Below, one piece after another: positions 33,380-42,896 of a stretch of 64,000 nt of DNA (the first letter of the stretch is position 1; every line of letters starts with the position of its first letter). Under the pieces are notes generated by a model that made no database searches, had not been told where the DNA came from, and was given only the letters and a program-made list of their open reading frames with translations. The stretch comes from UBA1715 sp045615765. GTDB taxonomy: Bacteria > Bacteroidota > Bacteroidia > Bacteroidales > UBA1715. The stretch covers positions 1 through 64,000 of the forward strand of contig JAZLFM010000028.1 in assembly GCA_045615765.1 (NCBI GenBank), given 5' to 3'. A program made the position numbers and the translations under genes.

Positions 33380-35467
33380 CTACTTACATTCCTCATTAAA
33401 ATACTCCCAAATAAAAACCATGCTCATAGTATCTAACTCGCAATAGCGAAGTAAGGCTTTGCATAGGGCTTCTTTTTGTTCGTCTTCGGCAAATTGGATT
33501 TTGCTATATGCAACTAATGCAGCGCCGCCATTTGCAATCGCTTCTGTATCAACCGCAACACTATTTGCTATTTGTTCCAAACATTGGTCTGTTGTTCCCA
33601 AATATGTAGCAACAGGAGGCAACAATTTGTACGGATTTTTCACGTGTCCACTCTCGTCTTTCTGTATCCAAGCAACCGGACCCAAATCGGCATTGCAACT
33701 TGGTATTACCGTGCCATAGATAGGCTTGCTATATTTTTCCTGCAAATAGGTGCTTGAATTGAGCACTGCCGGAAGCACTTGCTTTATAGAATTACTCCCT
33801 TTCATTTCGTCGTAATTCATATAATATTTCTTTACTATGTCCCACAAATCAACCATATCGCGTTCACCAACACGTTTCCCATCGTGAGTTATAGTAAAAA
33901 TAAAATCTATTAACTCCTGTTTATCTGATTCATGACTAAATGCAAGTTGTTCTGCTATACTATTGAGAATAGTATTCTCGTGGTTCGAATATCGGAAGAT
34001 AGTTCCGTTGTCGTTTTCTAATTGGCGTTTTAGCTCTCGCACAAATTCAAAGTTGGGGAAGAACCCTTTTTGAGTGTTCAAATATTGTCCTGCATGTTCT
34101 ATCTTGCCATCTGCATAAATAATATGATGCGAGAATTGAAATGCCACCTGTTCGTACGGCCTCATACCTTTGTAGAACGGCAATGCTACCGCAGTAGTTT
34201 CGAAATCTATCATGTGCAACGGATACGTCCATGTTTCCATTTCTTTACGAATACCCTCTTTGTCCAAATAGATATTTCCATGAATATTATCGCCATATAA
34301 ATTGCGAATTTCATCTAACACAGACTGATTTTTAGTAGCAAATCCTATTTGTAACCACTTACGAGCCGTATGGTGAAGACCACCTTTTTCCGTTGGTTTT
34401 AAGTCAATCTCATCCTTGGTTATTTGATCAAGAAAATAAACTTGTTTTTTGGTAATAAGACCATTTTTGGATCCCTCTTCACTGGTCATATATGCTCCCC
34501 ACAACTCTTTCAACAAGGGTTTCTCAAAATCCACATCTCTAAAATTAGCACGTCGTTTCCAACATTCTTTGTAGCCATCTTTATATCCGTCGTCACCAGG
34601 TTGCGTATAGAATTCACACTTATAGCATTTTGAGCCCAACTCAAACCATTCTGGTTTAGCATCTCTTGCCTGTAAATCAGATGTAAGTGCAACAAAATCT
34701 TGAAATTTACAGCCCATATCTTTTATTTGCTCATCGGTATCACCAGCAATTATCTTGTCGCAATAGTCATCTACAGGAAAAGCCGTAAGAATTCGCACTT
34801 TGCTGTTCTTTATTTTTGAAACTTCAGACAACCGTTCGACATAGGATTTATTTTCGTCTCGACAAATTTTAAACATTTGGTTGAGTCCGTCAATGTCGGC
34901 AGTTTTTGTTTTATCTGCCATCATTAAATATGCCTTCACCGTATATTTGATGTTAGGATAATCCTTCTTCAAAGCATGTTCTACAACATATTTTTGGAAG
35001 GTCACGTCATACAGATAGTCCTTAATATTCGAGTTGACCGTATTCTGTGTTTTTTTGTTCTTTCCAAAGAACGAATCCTTATTTTCATCCCACGATTTCG
35101 CCTTTACTTCTTTAAGGTTAATATGTACGCCCCGTTTTTCAAGAATATCAACTCGAACATACATATTTTTATATTGAAAAGCAGCTTCGGCAATATTTAC
35201 ATTTTCCTGCTGCATCAGTTGTTTTGTACGCCTAATTGCTTCTTCTCCTTTAATATCTTCGAGGTCATTATCCTCGGGAACATCACAATAGATCTTTGCC
35301 AATTCTCCAACCTGGAATCCACCTTCTGTTAAAGAACGTATAAAATCATCTTCTTCCATTTGATCTTTGTAACCGCCTTCTTCCTTACAATGATTGGAAT
35401 AATACAGTTTCATGATGCACGAATGTGCACGTTTAAATTTGGACTTTGTTAATGGTTGCTTAGTCAT
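33380..35467 (-). CDS. DUF2779 protein: Cas4-like nuclease fused to a DEDD exonuclease-like domain
   Basis: This 695-residue protein has an N-terminal half resembling Cas4/AddB-type iron-sulfur PD-(D/E)xK nucleases. An early Cys lies in AHSCIMKLYY (residue 17), with MYVRVDIL and LKEVKAKS giving D and E-x-K. Three further Cys lie around residue 280 (SKCYKCEFY and KECW) and could complete a 4Fe-4S site. The C-terminal half (from about 415) is the DUF2779 domain, beginning MIDFETTAVALPFYKGM, a DEDD/RNase H-like exonuclease start, with NHENTILNSIAEQL and CELDTMSMVFIWEYF further on. It is a stand-alone gene beside the R-M operon. Such proteins are thought to act in DNA repair or defence, but I know of no established function. 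Confidence 0.75.
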   Translation of the reverse strand: MTKQPLTKSKFKRAHSCIMKLYYSNHCKEEGGYKDQMEEDDFIRSLTEGGFQVGELAKIYCDVPEDNDLEDIKGEEAIRRTKQLMQQENVNIAEAAFQYKNMYVRVDILEKRGVHINLKEVKAKSWDENKDSFFGKNKKTQNTVNSNIKDYLYDVTFQKYVVEHALKKDYPNIKYTVKAYLMMADKTKTADIDGLNQMFKICRDENKSYVERLSEVSKIKNSKVRILTAFPVDDYCDKIIAGDTDEQIKDMGCKFQDFVALTSDLQARDAKPEWFELGSKCYKCEFYTQPGDDGYKDGYKECWKRRANFRDVDFEKPLLKELWGAYMTSEEGSKNGLITKKQVYFLDQITKDEIDLKPTEKGGLHHTARKWLQIGFATKNQSVLDEIRNLYGDNIHGNIYLDKEGIRKEMETWTYPLHMIDFETTAVALPFYKGMRPYEQVAFQFSHHIIYADGKIEHAGQYLNTQKGFFPNFEFVRELKRQLENDNGTIFRYSNHENTILNSIAEQLAFSHESDKQELIDFIFTITHDGKRVGERDMVDLWDIVKKYYMNYDEMKGSNSIKQVLPAVLNSSTYLQEKYSKPIYGTVIPSCNADLGPVAWIQKDESGHVKNPYKLLPPVATYLGTTDQCLEQIANSVAVDTEAIANGGAALVAYSKIQFAEDEQKEALCKALLRYCELDTMSMVFIWEYFNEECK

Positions 35468-35489
35468 ATTTATTTTTATAGCATTTCGT

Positions 35490-35497
35490 CAAATATA
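35490..35497 (-). promoter_or_regulatory. Promoter -7 box of the DUF2779 gene
   Basis: On the minus strand this reads TATATTTG, 22 bases before the ATG at 35467. Confidence 0.55.
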
Positions 35498-35634
35498 TTA
35501 CAAGATTCTGAAAAAACACATATTTCGAATATGTAGATTGCAACTCTACAAGACTCTGAAATAATCTTTCCTTCTTTCCCATATATATCAAACACAAATT
35601 CAATTAGTGATGAATGGTTATTTAAATTTAATTC

Positions 35635-35642
35635 TATCTTTG
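35635..35642 (+). promoter_or_regulatory. Promoter -7 box of trpS
   Basis: TATCTTTG matches TAnnTTTG and ends 22 bases before the trpS ATG. Confidence 0.65.
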
Positions 35643-35664
35643 CAGTCAAACAAAAATACATGTA

Positions 35665-36660
35665 ATGGAAACAGTTTTAAGTGGCATTCGCCCTACAGGA
35701 AACCTACATTTAGGAAACTATTTCGGAGCATTGAAGAATTTCATCACAATGCAAAATGAATATAATTGCTATTTCTTCATTGCCGACCTTCATTCTCTTA
35801 CAACCCACCCTACTCCTGAAAATTTACAAGGAAATGTTCGTCAAATCCTTGCTGAATATTTAGCTGCAGGTCTTGACCCAGAAAAAGCGACGATTTACAT
35901 TCAAAGCGATGTTAAAGAAGTCATTGAATTGTACTTGTATTTAAATATGAATGCATACCTAGGTGAACTAGAACGATGCACTTCTTTTAAAGATAAAATT
36001 CGTTTACAACCACAAAACGTAAATGCTGGTTTGTTAACATATCCAACATTGATGGCGTCGGATATTCTTATTCACAGAGCTACAAAAGTTCCTGTAGGAA
36101 AAGACCAAGAGCAACACTTGGAAATGACTCGTACATTCGCTGCTCGTTTCAATAGAATGTACAATGTTGACTATTTCCCAGAACCTGAAGCATTCAACTT
36201 TGGAAAGCAATTAGTAAAAATTCCTGGTTTGAATGGTAGCGGAAAAATGGGAAAATCGGAAGGTGAAGGTAACGCTATTTATTTAGCTGATTCTCCAGAA
36301 GCTATCCGCAAAAAAGTTATGAAGGCAAAAACTGATTCGGGACCAACAGAACCAAATCAACAAAAGCCAGAAGAAATTGAAAATCTATTCCTTTTAATGA
36401 AAGCCGTTTCTAAACCTGAAACAGTTCAATATTTTGATGACTTATATAATTCTTGCCAAATCCGCTATGGTGATATGAAAAAACAATTGGCAGAAGATAT
36501 GATTCAATTTGTTGCTCCATTTAGCGAAAAGATTCAATCTTATTTGAGCGACAAAGATTACCTTGACAAGGTTGCAAAAATGGGCGCAGAAAAAGCTCGT
36601 GAAAGTGCTGTAAAAACAATCCGTGACGTACGCGAAATCATTGGTTTTAAAGCTTATTAA
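35665..36660 (+). CDS. trpS: Tryptophanyl-tRNA synthetase
   Basis: This 331-residue class I synthetase charges tRNA-Trp. The HIGH-type motif is GNLHLGNYFGA (residues about 14-24), the KMSKS-type motif is KMGKSEG (near 196), and GKDQEQHLEMTR is the usual specificity helix. Length is standard. It is a single-gene unit with its own promoter and a perfect terminator. Confidence 0.97.
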   Translation: METVLSGIRPTGNLHLGNYFGALKNFITMQNEYNCYFFIADLHSLTTHPTPENLQGNVRQILAEYLAAGLDPEKATIYIQSDVKEVIELYLYLNMNAYLGELERCTSFKDKIRLQPQNVNAGLLTYPTLMASDILIHRATKVPVGKDQEQHLEMTRTFAARFNRMYNVDYFPEPEAFNFGKQLVKIPGLNGSGKMGKSEGEGNAIYLADSPEAIRKKVMKAKTDSGPTEPNQQKPEEIENLFLLMKAVSKPETVQYFDDLYNSCQIRYGDMKKQLAEDMIQFVAPFSEKIQSYLSDKDYLDKVAKMGAEKARESAVKTIRDVREIIGFKAY

Positions 36661-36678
36661 TATCTAAGACAGATATAT

Positions 36679-36710
36679 AAAAAAAGGACTACAATTGTAG
36701 TCCTTTTTTT
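36679..36710. terminator. Bidirectional terminator between trpS and rsgA
   Basis: GGACTACAA/TTGTAGTCC is a perfect 18-bp palindrome flanked by seven A and seven T, so it works on both strands. Confidence 0.9.
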
Positions 36711-37642
36711 TATTGTGCTTCACGATGTTTCGCATTCTTGTCATCCATAAATGTGAGATAATTTTGATATCGACTTATCGCTATATGCCCTTCTTCTACC
36801 GCTTTTACCACATTACAGTTTGGCTCGTGTGAATGGGTACAATTATAGAACTGACAGTCCGAGGAATAACGGAATATTTCTGGAAAATAGTGACCCATTT
36901 CTTCTTCCTCCAAATTCAATAATCCAAAAGCTTTGACACCCGGAGTATCGATAATCATTCCTTTGTTATCGGTTTCATACATTTCCGCAAAAGTGGTGGT
37001 ATGTTGTCCTTTATGGAAAGATTTAGAAATCTCGCTTGTTTTCAATTCCGACAAATTGGTCAGCCATTTTATTATTGATGTCTTCCCTACTCCCGAATTT
37101 CCAGAAAAAACCGAAACTTTACCCGCAAGTCTATTCTTTAGTTCTTGCATATTGTAGCCAGTTGTGGTCGATACGCACAGAAAATCATATCCGGCCAATC
37201 TATATATTTCTTTCCACTCGGACACTATCGCCTGGTCTTCTTCCGATTGATATAAATCATATTTGTTTAGAAGTATTGTACAAGGAATATCGTATGCTTC
37301 TGCTGAGACCAAAAATCTATCAATAAACTGCAATAATGTTTGTGGAGAATGAATCGTAACCACAATATAAGCCATATCTACATTAGCAGCAATAATTTGC
37401 GACTCCTTAGAAAGATTCGAAGCCTTACGAATAATGTAGTTTTTACGATCAACTATATTGTCAATTATTCCATTTTCTTCGTTTTCGTATTCAAAAGTGA
37501 CATAATCTCCTACCGCAATAGGATTTGTACTGCGAATACCATTCAAACGCAACTTTCCTTTTACACGACAATCTATAACTTTATTGTCGTCAACACGAAC
37601 CTTATAGTTATTGCCAGTAGATTTTATAACAAGTCCTTTCAT
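36710..37642 (-). CDS. rsgA: Ribosome small subunit-dependent GTPase A
   Basis: This 310-residue RsgA checks 30S subunit maturation. It shows an N-terminal OB fold, then a circularly permuted GTPase order: G4 LLNKYDLY, G1 VFSGNSGVGKTS, G3 IIDTPGVKAFGL. A C-terminal zinc site follows (CQFYNCTHSHEPNC). It shares one base with the upstream gene (TAATG). Confidence 0.95.
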   Translation of the reverse strand: MKGLVIKSTGNNYKVRVDDNKVIDCRVKGKLRLNGIRSTNPIAVGDYVTFEYENEENGIIDNIVDRKNYIIRKASNLSKESQIIAANVDMAYIVVTIHSPQTLLQFIDRFLVSAEAYDIPCTILLNKYDLYQSEEDQAIVSEWKEIYRLAGYDFLCVSTTTGYNMQELKNRLAGKVSVFSGNSGVGKTSIIKWLTNLSELKTSEISKSFHKGQHTTTFAEMYETDNKGMIIDTPGVKAFGLLNLEEEEMGHYFPEIFRYSSDCQFYNCTHSHEPNCNVVKAVEEGHIAISRYQNYLTFMDDKNAKHREAQ

Positions 37643-38064
37643 TATTTCTTCAAGGTCAAGTTATTAATGCCATTTACGGCAAATTCTTTCTCGTATTTTT
37701 TTATGAGTTCATTTTGCTTTTTCTCGTATTCACGAGGAGAAAGTTGACTTGCACCCATTGCTTCCAAATCGCGATTTGCCATACGAATAATCAACTCTTC
37801 CCAGAAAGTATGCTCATCATATTTTTCTATGATTGCATCGCAATCTTCCTCAAATTCTTCGCAAGGAACATAACCACCTAATTTTTTATCAAATTCAATG
37901 TCATCATTTCCTTGACGATAGGCACTTTCGTATAAATTTTGTTCCAATGCATCAACATCATTTGCATTTGGAGCAGGTTCGTATGCCTGAAGTACCCATT
38001 CTCCCATATACAACAATTGAAGAAGATCTTGGAATTGCTTATCTGTAAGTTCTATTTTTGCCAT
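37642..38064 (-). CDS. Hypothetical acidic protein between nspC and rsgA
   Basis: This 140-residue soluble, acidic, helix-rich protein (LTDKQFQDLLQLLYMGEWVL, YDEHTFWEELIIRMANRDL) belongs to no family I can name. It starts 2 bases after nspC and its stop overlaps the rsgA start, so it is part of the nspC-rsgA unit and probably a conserved housekeeping protein of the group. Confidence 0.78.
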   Translation of the reverse strand: MAKIELTDKQFQDLLQLLYMGEWVLQAYEPAPNANDVDALEQNLYESAYRQGNDDIEFDKKLGGYVPCEEFEEDCDAIIEKYDEHTFWEELIIRMANRDLEAMGASQLSPREYEKKQNELIKKYEKEFAVNGINNLTLKK

Positions 38065-38066
38065 AA

Positions 38067-39203
38067 TTAACTTAATCTATCTCTAAAATCTGCGTATGTA
38101 AATTTACGTATACATTCATCTGTCCCATCTTCATGTTCTATCCAAATAGAAGGGTGACGAACACCATTGAATGTTGTTGTTTTTACCATTGTATAATGCA
38201 TCATATCTTCAAGAATAATACAATCTCCAACTTGTAATGGTTTCTCAAAGTAATACGGCATCATAAAATCTCCTGCCAAACAAGAATTTCCTCCTATTCT
38301 ATAAGCAAACCAGCCATCAACTTTTTCAGAAGACGCCTCACGAATGGCAGGTCGATATGGCATTTCCAAGGTATCTGGCATGTGGGCAGCAAAAGATACA
38401 TCTAAAATTGCCGTTGGATTTTCTCCATAATTAACTATATCCAAAACTTTTGCCTTCAAAACACCTGTTTGCCATCCAATAGCTCCACCAGGCTCAAGGA
38501 TGACCTTCACACTGTATTTTTGTTTAAATGTCTTCAGTAATTCGATTACATGTTCTGGCTTATAATCCTTATGAGTAATTAAATGTCCACCACCCATATT
38601 TACCCATTTCGCCGAATGCAACAAATGTCCAAAACGTTCTTCCAACGAAGCAAGAACTCGTTCCAACGAATAGGAATCATTTTCGCATAAAGCATGGAAG
38701 TGAATTCCATCGACACCTTCAGGCAAACCATTTTTCAATTCATCCACGGGTATTCCAAGACGAGAATTCGGAGAGCAAGGATTATACAATTCAGTAGTTA
38801 CATCGCTATAACCTGGATTAACACGAAGTCCCATAGAAACCCCATATTTCTTACAAATGTCCTTGTAACTATTGAATTGTGTCAACGAATTAAATGTAAT
38901 ATGAGAACTGCATTTGGCAATTTCTTCTATTTCGTCTGGAGCATATACAGGAGCAAACGTATGTGCTTTTGAACCCATATAATCAACACACAATTGTGCT
39001 TCCCAAAGCGAACTTGCCGTTGCACCTGCAAGATATTGTTTTACCATTGGAAACGACTTCCACAAGGCATATCCTTTCAATGCAAGAATAATAGATACTC
39101 CAGCTTGTTTCGACACATTCGATATTTTCTCCAAATTTCTTCGCAACAAAGATTCTTCCAATATAAATGCCGGCGAAGGAATGTTTGAATAGTAGTTTTT
39201 CAT
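38067..39203 (-). CDS. nspC: Carboxynorspermidine decarboxylase
   Basis: This 378-residue PLP-dependent fold III decarboxylase makes spermidine or norspermidine from its carboxy form. The PLP lysine is in ILALKGYALW (near 43); GGGHLITHKDY, EPGGAIGWQTG and GNSCLAGDFM are the phosphate- and substrate-binding motifs. Its partner dehydrogenase lies at 39380-40588 on the same strand. The two give the alternative spermidine pathway common in Bacteroidota. Confidence 0.93.
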   Translation of the reverse strand: MKNYYSNIPSPAFILEESLLRRNLEKISNVSKQAGVSIILALKGYALWKSFPMVKQYLAGATASSLWEAQLCVDYMGSKAHTFAPVYAPDEIEEIAKCSSHITFNSLTQFNSYKDICKKYGVSMGLRVNPGYSDVTTELYNPCSPNSRLGIPVDELKNGLPEGVDGIHFHALCENDSYSLERVLASLEERFGHLLHSAKWVNMGGGHLITHKDYKPEHVIELLKTFKQKYSVKVILEPGGAIGWQTGVLKAKVLDIVNYGENPTAILDVSFAAHMPDTLEMPYRPAIREASSEKVDGWFAYRIGGNSCLAGDFMMPYYFEKPLQVGDCIILEDMMHYTMVKTTTFNGVRHPSIWIEHEDGTDECIRKFTYADFRDRLS

Positions 39204-39222
39204 TAGAACTATTTGTTTTCTA

Positions 39223-39230
39223 CAAAAGTA
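39223..39230 (-). promoter_or_regulatory. Promoter -7 box of nspC
   Basis: On the minus strand this reads TACTTTTG, 19 bases before the nspC start. Confidence 0.5.
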
Positions 39231-39296
39231 ACATTAATTACCAATAGAGAATTGACAATTGAAAATTTTGTTTGAATTGACATTGATATGTTACAA

Positions 39297-39330
39297 AAAT
39301 GGGATAAACCAATTTTGATTTATCCCATTT
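39297..39330 (-). terminator. Terminator between the dehydrogenase and nspC
   Basis: AAATGGGATAAA and TTTATCCCATTT form a 12-bp perfect stem 50 bases after the dehydrogenase stop. The two polyamine genes are thus probably separate units or linked by attenuation. Confidence 0.75.
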
Positions 39331-39379
39331 ATAATCTGTTTTTCACATAAGGGCGTATGCGATACGGCCCCACTGTTCA

Positions 39380-40588
39380 TTAATATGTCAATTCCAAATC
39401 GATGTCTTCTTTTACTTCGAAAGGAAGTCCATGTTTACCAATAACTTCCATGAATGGATCTGGATCAAATTCTTCTACGTTGAATACACCTGCACCGCTC
39501 CATTTACCTGTTAAGAACATCATTGCACCTGTCATAGCAGGAACACCTGTTGTGTAGGAAACACCTTGCGCACCTGTTTCCTTGTATGCAGCTTGGTGGC
39601 TACAGTTATTCCAGATATAGACAGTTTTTTCCTTGCCATCCTTTATACCTTTGGCACGACAACCGATAGATGTTTCGCCTGTATAATTGTCACCCAATGT
39701 TTCAGGAGCAGGCAATGTTTCTTTCAAGAATTGAAGAGGTACGATTTCAACACCTTTATACATAATAGGCTTAATACTTGCCATACCAATATTTTGAATT
39801 ACACGAAGGTGAGTCAAATATTCATCACCAAAAGTCATGAAGAAACGAGCTTGTTTTATTGAAGGAAAATTCTTCACAAGCGATTCCAATTCTTCGTGAT
39901 ACATCAAATACGAATTACGAACGCCAATGTTTGGATATGTCAATGGGAACATAATTTCTTGTGGTTCTGTTTCTACCCATTCACCATTTTTCCAATAGCG
40001 ACCTTTTTGAGTGATTTCACGAATATTGATTTCAGGGTTGAAATTTGTAGCGAAAGCCTTTCCGTGATCACCGCCATTACAGTCAACAATATCCAAGTAA
40101 TGAATTTCGTCGAAATAATGTTTTGCAAGATAAGCTGTATAAACTTGGCTTTGTCCTGGGTCGAAACCACAACCAAGAATTGCAGTCAATCCTTTTTCTT
40201 TGAACTTATCTTGGTACGCCCATTGCCAGCTATATTCGAATTTTGCAACGTCTTTAGGCTCATAGTTTGCCGTATCCATATAGTTTACTCCTGCTTCAAG
40301 ACAAGCATCCATAATGCAAAGATCTTGATATGGAAGAGCAACGTTAATAACTAATTTAGGTTGAAATGATTTAATCAACTGAACCAAAGCAGGAACATCC
40401 TCCGCATCGATTTGAGCTGTTTGAATTTTTCTACCAAGTTTTTCCTCTATAATACCAGCAATTTTATCGCACTTAGATTTTGTACGACTTGCCAACATAA
40501 TGTCAGAAAAGACTTCTGGATATTGTGCACACTTAAATGTCACAACCTGGCTTACACCGCCAGCACCAATGATTAAAACTTTTGCCAT
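39380..40588 (-). CDS. Carboxynorspermidine dehydrogenase (saccharopine dehydrogenase family)
   Basis: This 402-residue NAD(P)H-dependent enzyme condenses aspartate semialdehyde with a diamine to give carboxy(nor)spermidine. An N-terminal Rossmann motif (KVLIIGAGGVSQVV), ASRTKSKCDKIAG, YMDTANYEPKD and LGCGFDPGQSQVYTAYLAKH are visible. In these genomes a saccharopine-dehydrogenase-like gene next to nspC is the carboxynorspermidine dehydrogenase rather than a lysine-pathway enzyme. The start at 40588 is set by the Rossmann motif; the 18 codons upstream lack homology. Confidence 0.88.
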   Translation of the reverse strand: MAKVLIIGAGGVSQVVTFKCAQYPEVFSDIMLASRTKSKCDKIAGIIEEKLGRKIQTAQIDAEDVPALVQLIKSFQPKLVINVALPYQDLCIMDACLEAGVNYMDTANYEPKDVAKFEYSWQWAYQDKFKEKGLTAILGCGFDPGQSQVYTAYLAKHYFDEIHYLDIVDCNGGDHGKAFATNFNPEINIREITQKGRYWKNGEWVETEPQEIMFPLTYPNIGVRNSYLMYHEELESLVKNFPSIKQARFFMTFGDEYLTHLRVIQNIGMASIKPIMYKGVEIVPLQFLKETLPAPETLGDNYTGETSIGCRAKGIKDGKEKTVYIWNNCSHQAAYKETGAQGVSYTTGVPAMTGAMMFLTGKWSGAGVFNVEEFDPDPFMEVIGKHGLPFEVKEDIDLELTY

Positions 40589-40699
40589 TTTAGTTCGTAT
40601 TAATTTTGCATAAAAGTAGGAAAAAAATTTATTCAACAGCAATATTTCACTAAAATGACATTCTTGGGGGAAAACAAACTATAAGATATATTTATACAA

Positions 40700-40747
40700 A
40701 AAATAGCCGAAAGGAACAATGTTCTTGTCACTCCTATCGGCTATTTT
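40700..40747. terminator. Terminator of the SPFH/GYF operon
   Basis: AAAATAGCCGA and TCGGCTATTTT form a perfect 11-bp stem just after the last gene of the operon (stop at 40762). Confidence 0.75.
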
Positions 40748-40761
40748 ATAAATAGTTTCAA

Positions 40762-41106
40762 TTACATTTTAGTTTTATACACCGAATAAATAACTATTAC
40801 AAAAAGCAAAAACAACACTCCATTTATAATAATATATGGAGCAACTGTGAAATTGAAAAAGGCAATTATTAAATTCGACAAAAAGAAAACAACACTAAAA
40901 ATTCCAGCAACAATCTTAGCATTCACAGCAGTTCCTTGTTTGTCAAACGAAATTCCTAACAATGCAATATTAGAACATGCCAACAGTATAAAACTACCAA
41001 CACTTAGCAATATATAATATTCACTTTTGGTTAGAGTTCCGAAAGCATACGCAATCAGAGCACTCAACGCAATTGCTACAATGGTTAAAATTGGATTACA
41101 TTTCAT
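40762..41106 (-). CDS. Small four-helix membrane protein
   Basis: This 114-residue protein consists almost entirely of four hydrophobic helices (about 5-22, 29-50, 63-85, 88-110). No family is recognised. It starts 3 bases after the GYF_2 gene and is the last member of the SPFH operon, so it probably serves the same membrane-associated process. Confidence 0.75.
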   Translation of the reverse strand: MKCNPILTIVAIALSALIAYAFGTLTKSEYYILLSVGSFILLACSNIALLGISFDKQGTAVNAKIVAGIFSVVFFLSNLIIAFFNFTVAPYIIINGVLFLLFVIVIYSVYKTKM

Positions 41107-41109
41107 AAA

Positions 41110-41451
41110 TTACATATTAAATGGTGGAGGCATTAAAGCCACTAACTTTAACACTTCTGGAATTTGTTCCGCAGGTTGCCAACTTGTTAAACCTGGTTTC
41201 CATACATACGAATCCTTTGTGACTTTTTTGTTAGCAATAAGGTTTGACAATTCTTTCTCCGAAATAGGTCCTACCTGTTGCCCATCTATCATCACATAAT
41301 AAAACTGCTGTGGTTGAATCGGATTCATTGCACCTGGCACTTGCATGTTTTGCATCGCATAATTCATGGTTTGTACCATTTGCTGCGCCATAGCCATTCC
41401 CATTCCAAATTCCACTAAACGATCTATGGAAAAAAAACTATTTTCGTTCAT
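41110..41451 (-). CDS. GYF_2 (DUF4339) domain protein
   Basis: This 113-residue protein has a methionine-rich N-terminal segment (GMGMAMAQQMVQTMNYAMQ) and a C-terminal GYF_2 domain: YYVMIDGQQVGPISEKELSN, then VTKDSYVWKPGLTSWQPA. GYF_2 domains bind proline-rich peptides. The upstream SPFH protein ends in its own GYF_2 domain and a proline-rich tail (PPPPPVPG), so the two may interact. The start at 41451 avoids overlap with that gene's tail. Confidence 0.82.
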   Translation of the reverse strand: MNENSFFSIDRLVEFGMGMAMAQQMVQTMNYAMQNMQVPGAMNPIQPQQFYYVMIDGQQVGPISEKELSNLIANKKVTKDSYVWKPGLTSWQPAEQIPEVLKLVALMPPPFNM

Positions 41452-41512
41452 ATACTGTACTTTTATAGACCTATTATTGACTTCAAGTATGCTTTTGTTG
41501 TAATTATTCACT

Positions 41513-42868
41513 TTACATTCCTGGAACTGGAGGAGGTGGCGGAACTGCACCAAACAAATGCGACAATTCTTGCACATTGCCTGCAAGTTCCCAATTAGCC
41601 ATTCCTTGTTTCCATACGTACGTATTAGTTGTTAATTGACCACCTTGCACCATTTGAGCAAGCTGTTGCATATTGAACGGACCTGCATTTTGTCCATTAA
41701 CATTAACCGTATATTGTACTTGTGGAGGCGGTGGAGGGGTGTTCATACTCTGTTGCATTGTTTGGTTAACATTTTGCCCCATCGTATTCATCATTCCAGC
41801 CATTTGTTGACCCATCGCACCTCCCATCATCATACCTGTCATCATACCAGCAGGGTTCATTCCTCCGCCGTTTCCCATGTTCATGGTTCCCATCTGACCT
41901 AAATTACTAGCAGCAGTTTGCAACACACTTGTTTGTTGGTCAAGAGCATGAGCGCCCATAAAGTTTGTTTCTGTTTGTAAACGCTGAGCTCGTTGTGCCT
42001 CTTCGCGTTGGATACGCATGGTTTCTTCCATGTTGTGAGCATTTATATTTTGCATATCCTGCATATTTTTAATGTTCACATTTGTTTGTGCCTCAATAGT
42101 TTTTGTTTGTTGGTCAGCTGTTACGCGACGTAATTCTCTATAACCATCGCTTTCCTTATCTGCATCTATCACAGAAATATCTAAAGCCTTTACATTTACG
42201 CCAAAATCGTTTTCCAATCGAGGCTTAACATACGCTTGAACTACATCGCTTATTTCCAATATTTTGCGTTCCATTTGAAGAACTGGAATACCTTTATCCG
42301 AAGGGATGTTGGTTACAACACCTTTCACATATTTTTTAACGGCATCCATGATTTGCTTCTTGAAATCCTCCAAATCAAAATTTATTAAACGGTTTAGTTT
42401 AATAAATCCTTTGTAGTCTGTAATATTGAAAGTTATTGCACCACCTACAGCAACAGGAACTGCATAATCCAAGAAACGAGGATCGAACACATCGAAATAT
42501 GGCACACGGAATTTTATTTGTACATTGCCGGCAAGATTAATAAAATACACCTCTGCCTGAAATGGTGTAGCGCCACCAAATGCCAAACCTACAATGCCAG
42601 AAAGTATTGGGAAATTAGCCGTTTTTATAGTATCATCGTGAGGACCCATAATAAAATCTTGGGAATCTCCACCTTCTTGTTTATACACAAAAACAGCAAC
42701 TTCGCCATCCTTTACACGCAAACTACTGCCATAGCGAATGGCATTCTCTTTTTTTGTGGAATTAGCATCTCCAGAAGGACGCCATTTCCAAATTAGGTAC
42801 TCAGGTTCATCGCAACGGATGACATCCATTAAACTACCTTCTGATTTATCTCTGCTAAATAGACCCAT
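41513..42868 (-). CDS. SPFH (YdjI-type) protein with a C-terminal GYF_2 domain
   Basis: This 451-residue protein has an N-terminal SPFH/band-7-like domain of the YdjI ('virion core protein') type (about 1-215: MDVIRCDEPEYLIWKW, AVFVYKQEGG, FGGATPFQAEVYFINL, DISVIDADKESDGY). A coiled-coil stretch follows, then a Gly/Met/Asn-rich low-complexity segment (about 320-385), a GYF_2 domain (VNVNGQNAGPFNMQQLAQMV, YVWKQGMANWELA) and a proline-rich tail. Such proteins form membrane-associated scaffolds; the Bacillus relative works with phage-shock-like factors. Centre of a five-gene operon. Confidence 0.85.
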   Translation of the reverse strand: MGLFSRDKSEGSLMDVIRCDEPEYLIWKWRPSGDANSTKKENAIRYGSSLRVKDGEVAVFVYKQEGGDSQDFIMGPHDDTIKTANFPILSGIVGLAFGGATPFQAEVYFINLAGNVQIKFRVPYFDVFDPRFLDYAVPVAVGGAITFNITDYKGFIKLNRLINFDLEDFKKQIMDAVKKYVKGVVTNIPSDKGIPVLQMERKILEISDVVQAYVKPRLENDFGVNVKALDISVIDADKESDGYRELRRVTADQQTKTIEAQTNVNIKNMQDMQNINAHNMEETMRIQREEAQRAQRLQTETNFMGAHALDQQTSVLQTAASNLGQMGTMNMGNGGGMNPAGMMTGMMMGGAMGQQMAGMMNTMGQNVNQTMQQSMNTPPPPPQVQYTVNVNGQNAGPFNMQQLAQMVQGGQLTTNTYVWKQGMANWELAGNVQELSHLFGAVPPPPPVPGM

Positions 42869-42896
42869 GGTTAGTTATTACATACTATTGAAATAT

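Noticed and set aside
35476..35661. A 61-codon frame between the DUF2779 gene and trpS
   Set aside because: It covers both divergent promoters and resembles no protein; it is probably chance.
5094..36775. Avoidance of GATATC sites as proof of EcoRV-like specificity
   Set aside because: Several GATATC sites are visible by eye, and a proper count against expectation could not be made.
41452..41586. Longer start for the small GYF_2 protein
   Set aside because: The extension overlaps the coding end of the SPFH gene and has no homology; the Met at 41451 begins the family-like segment.
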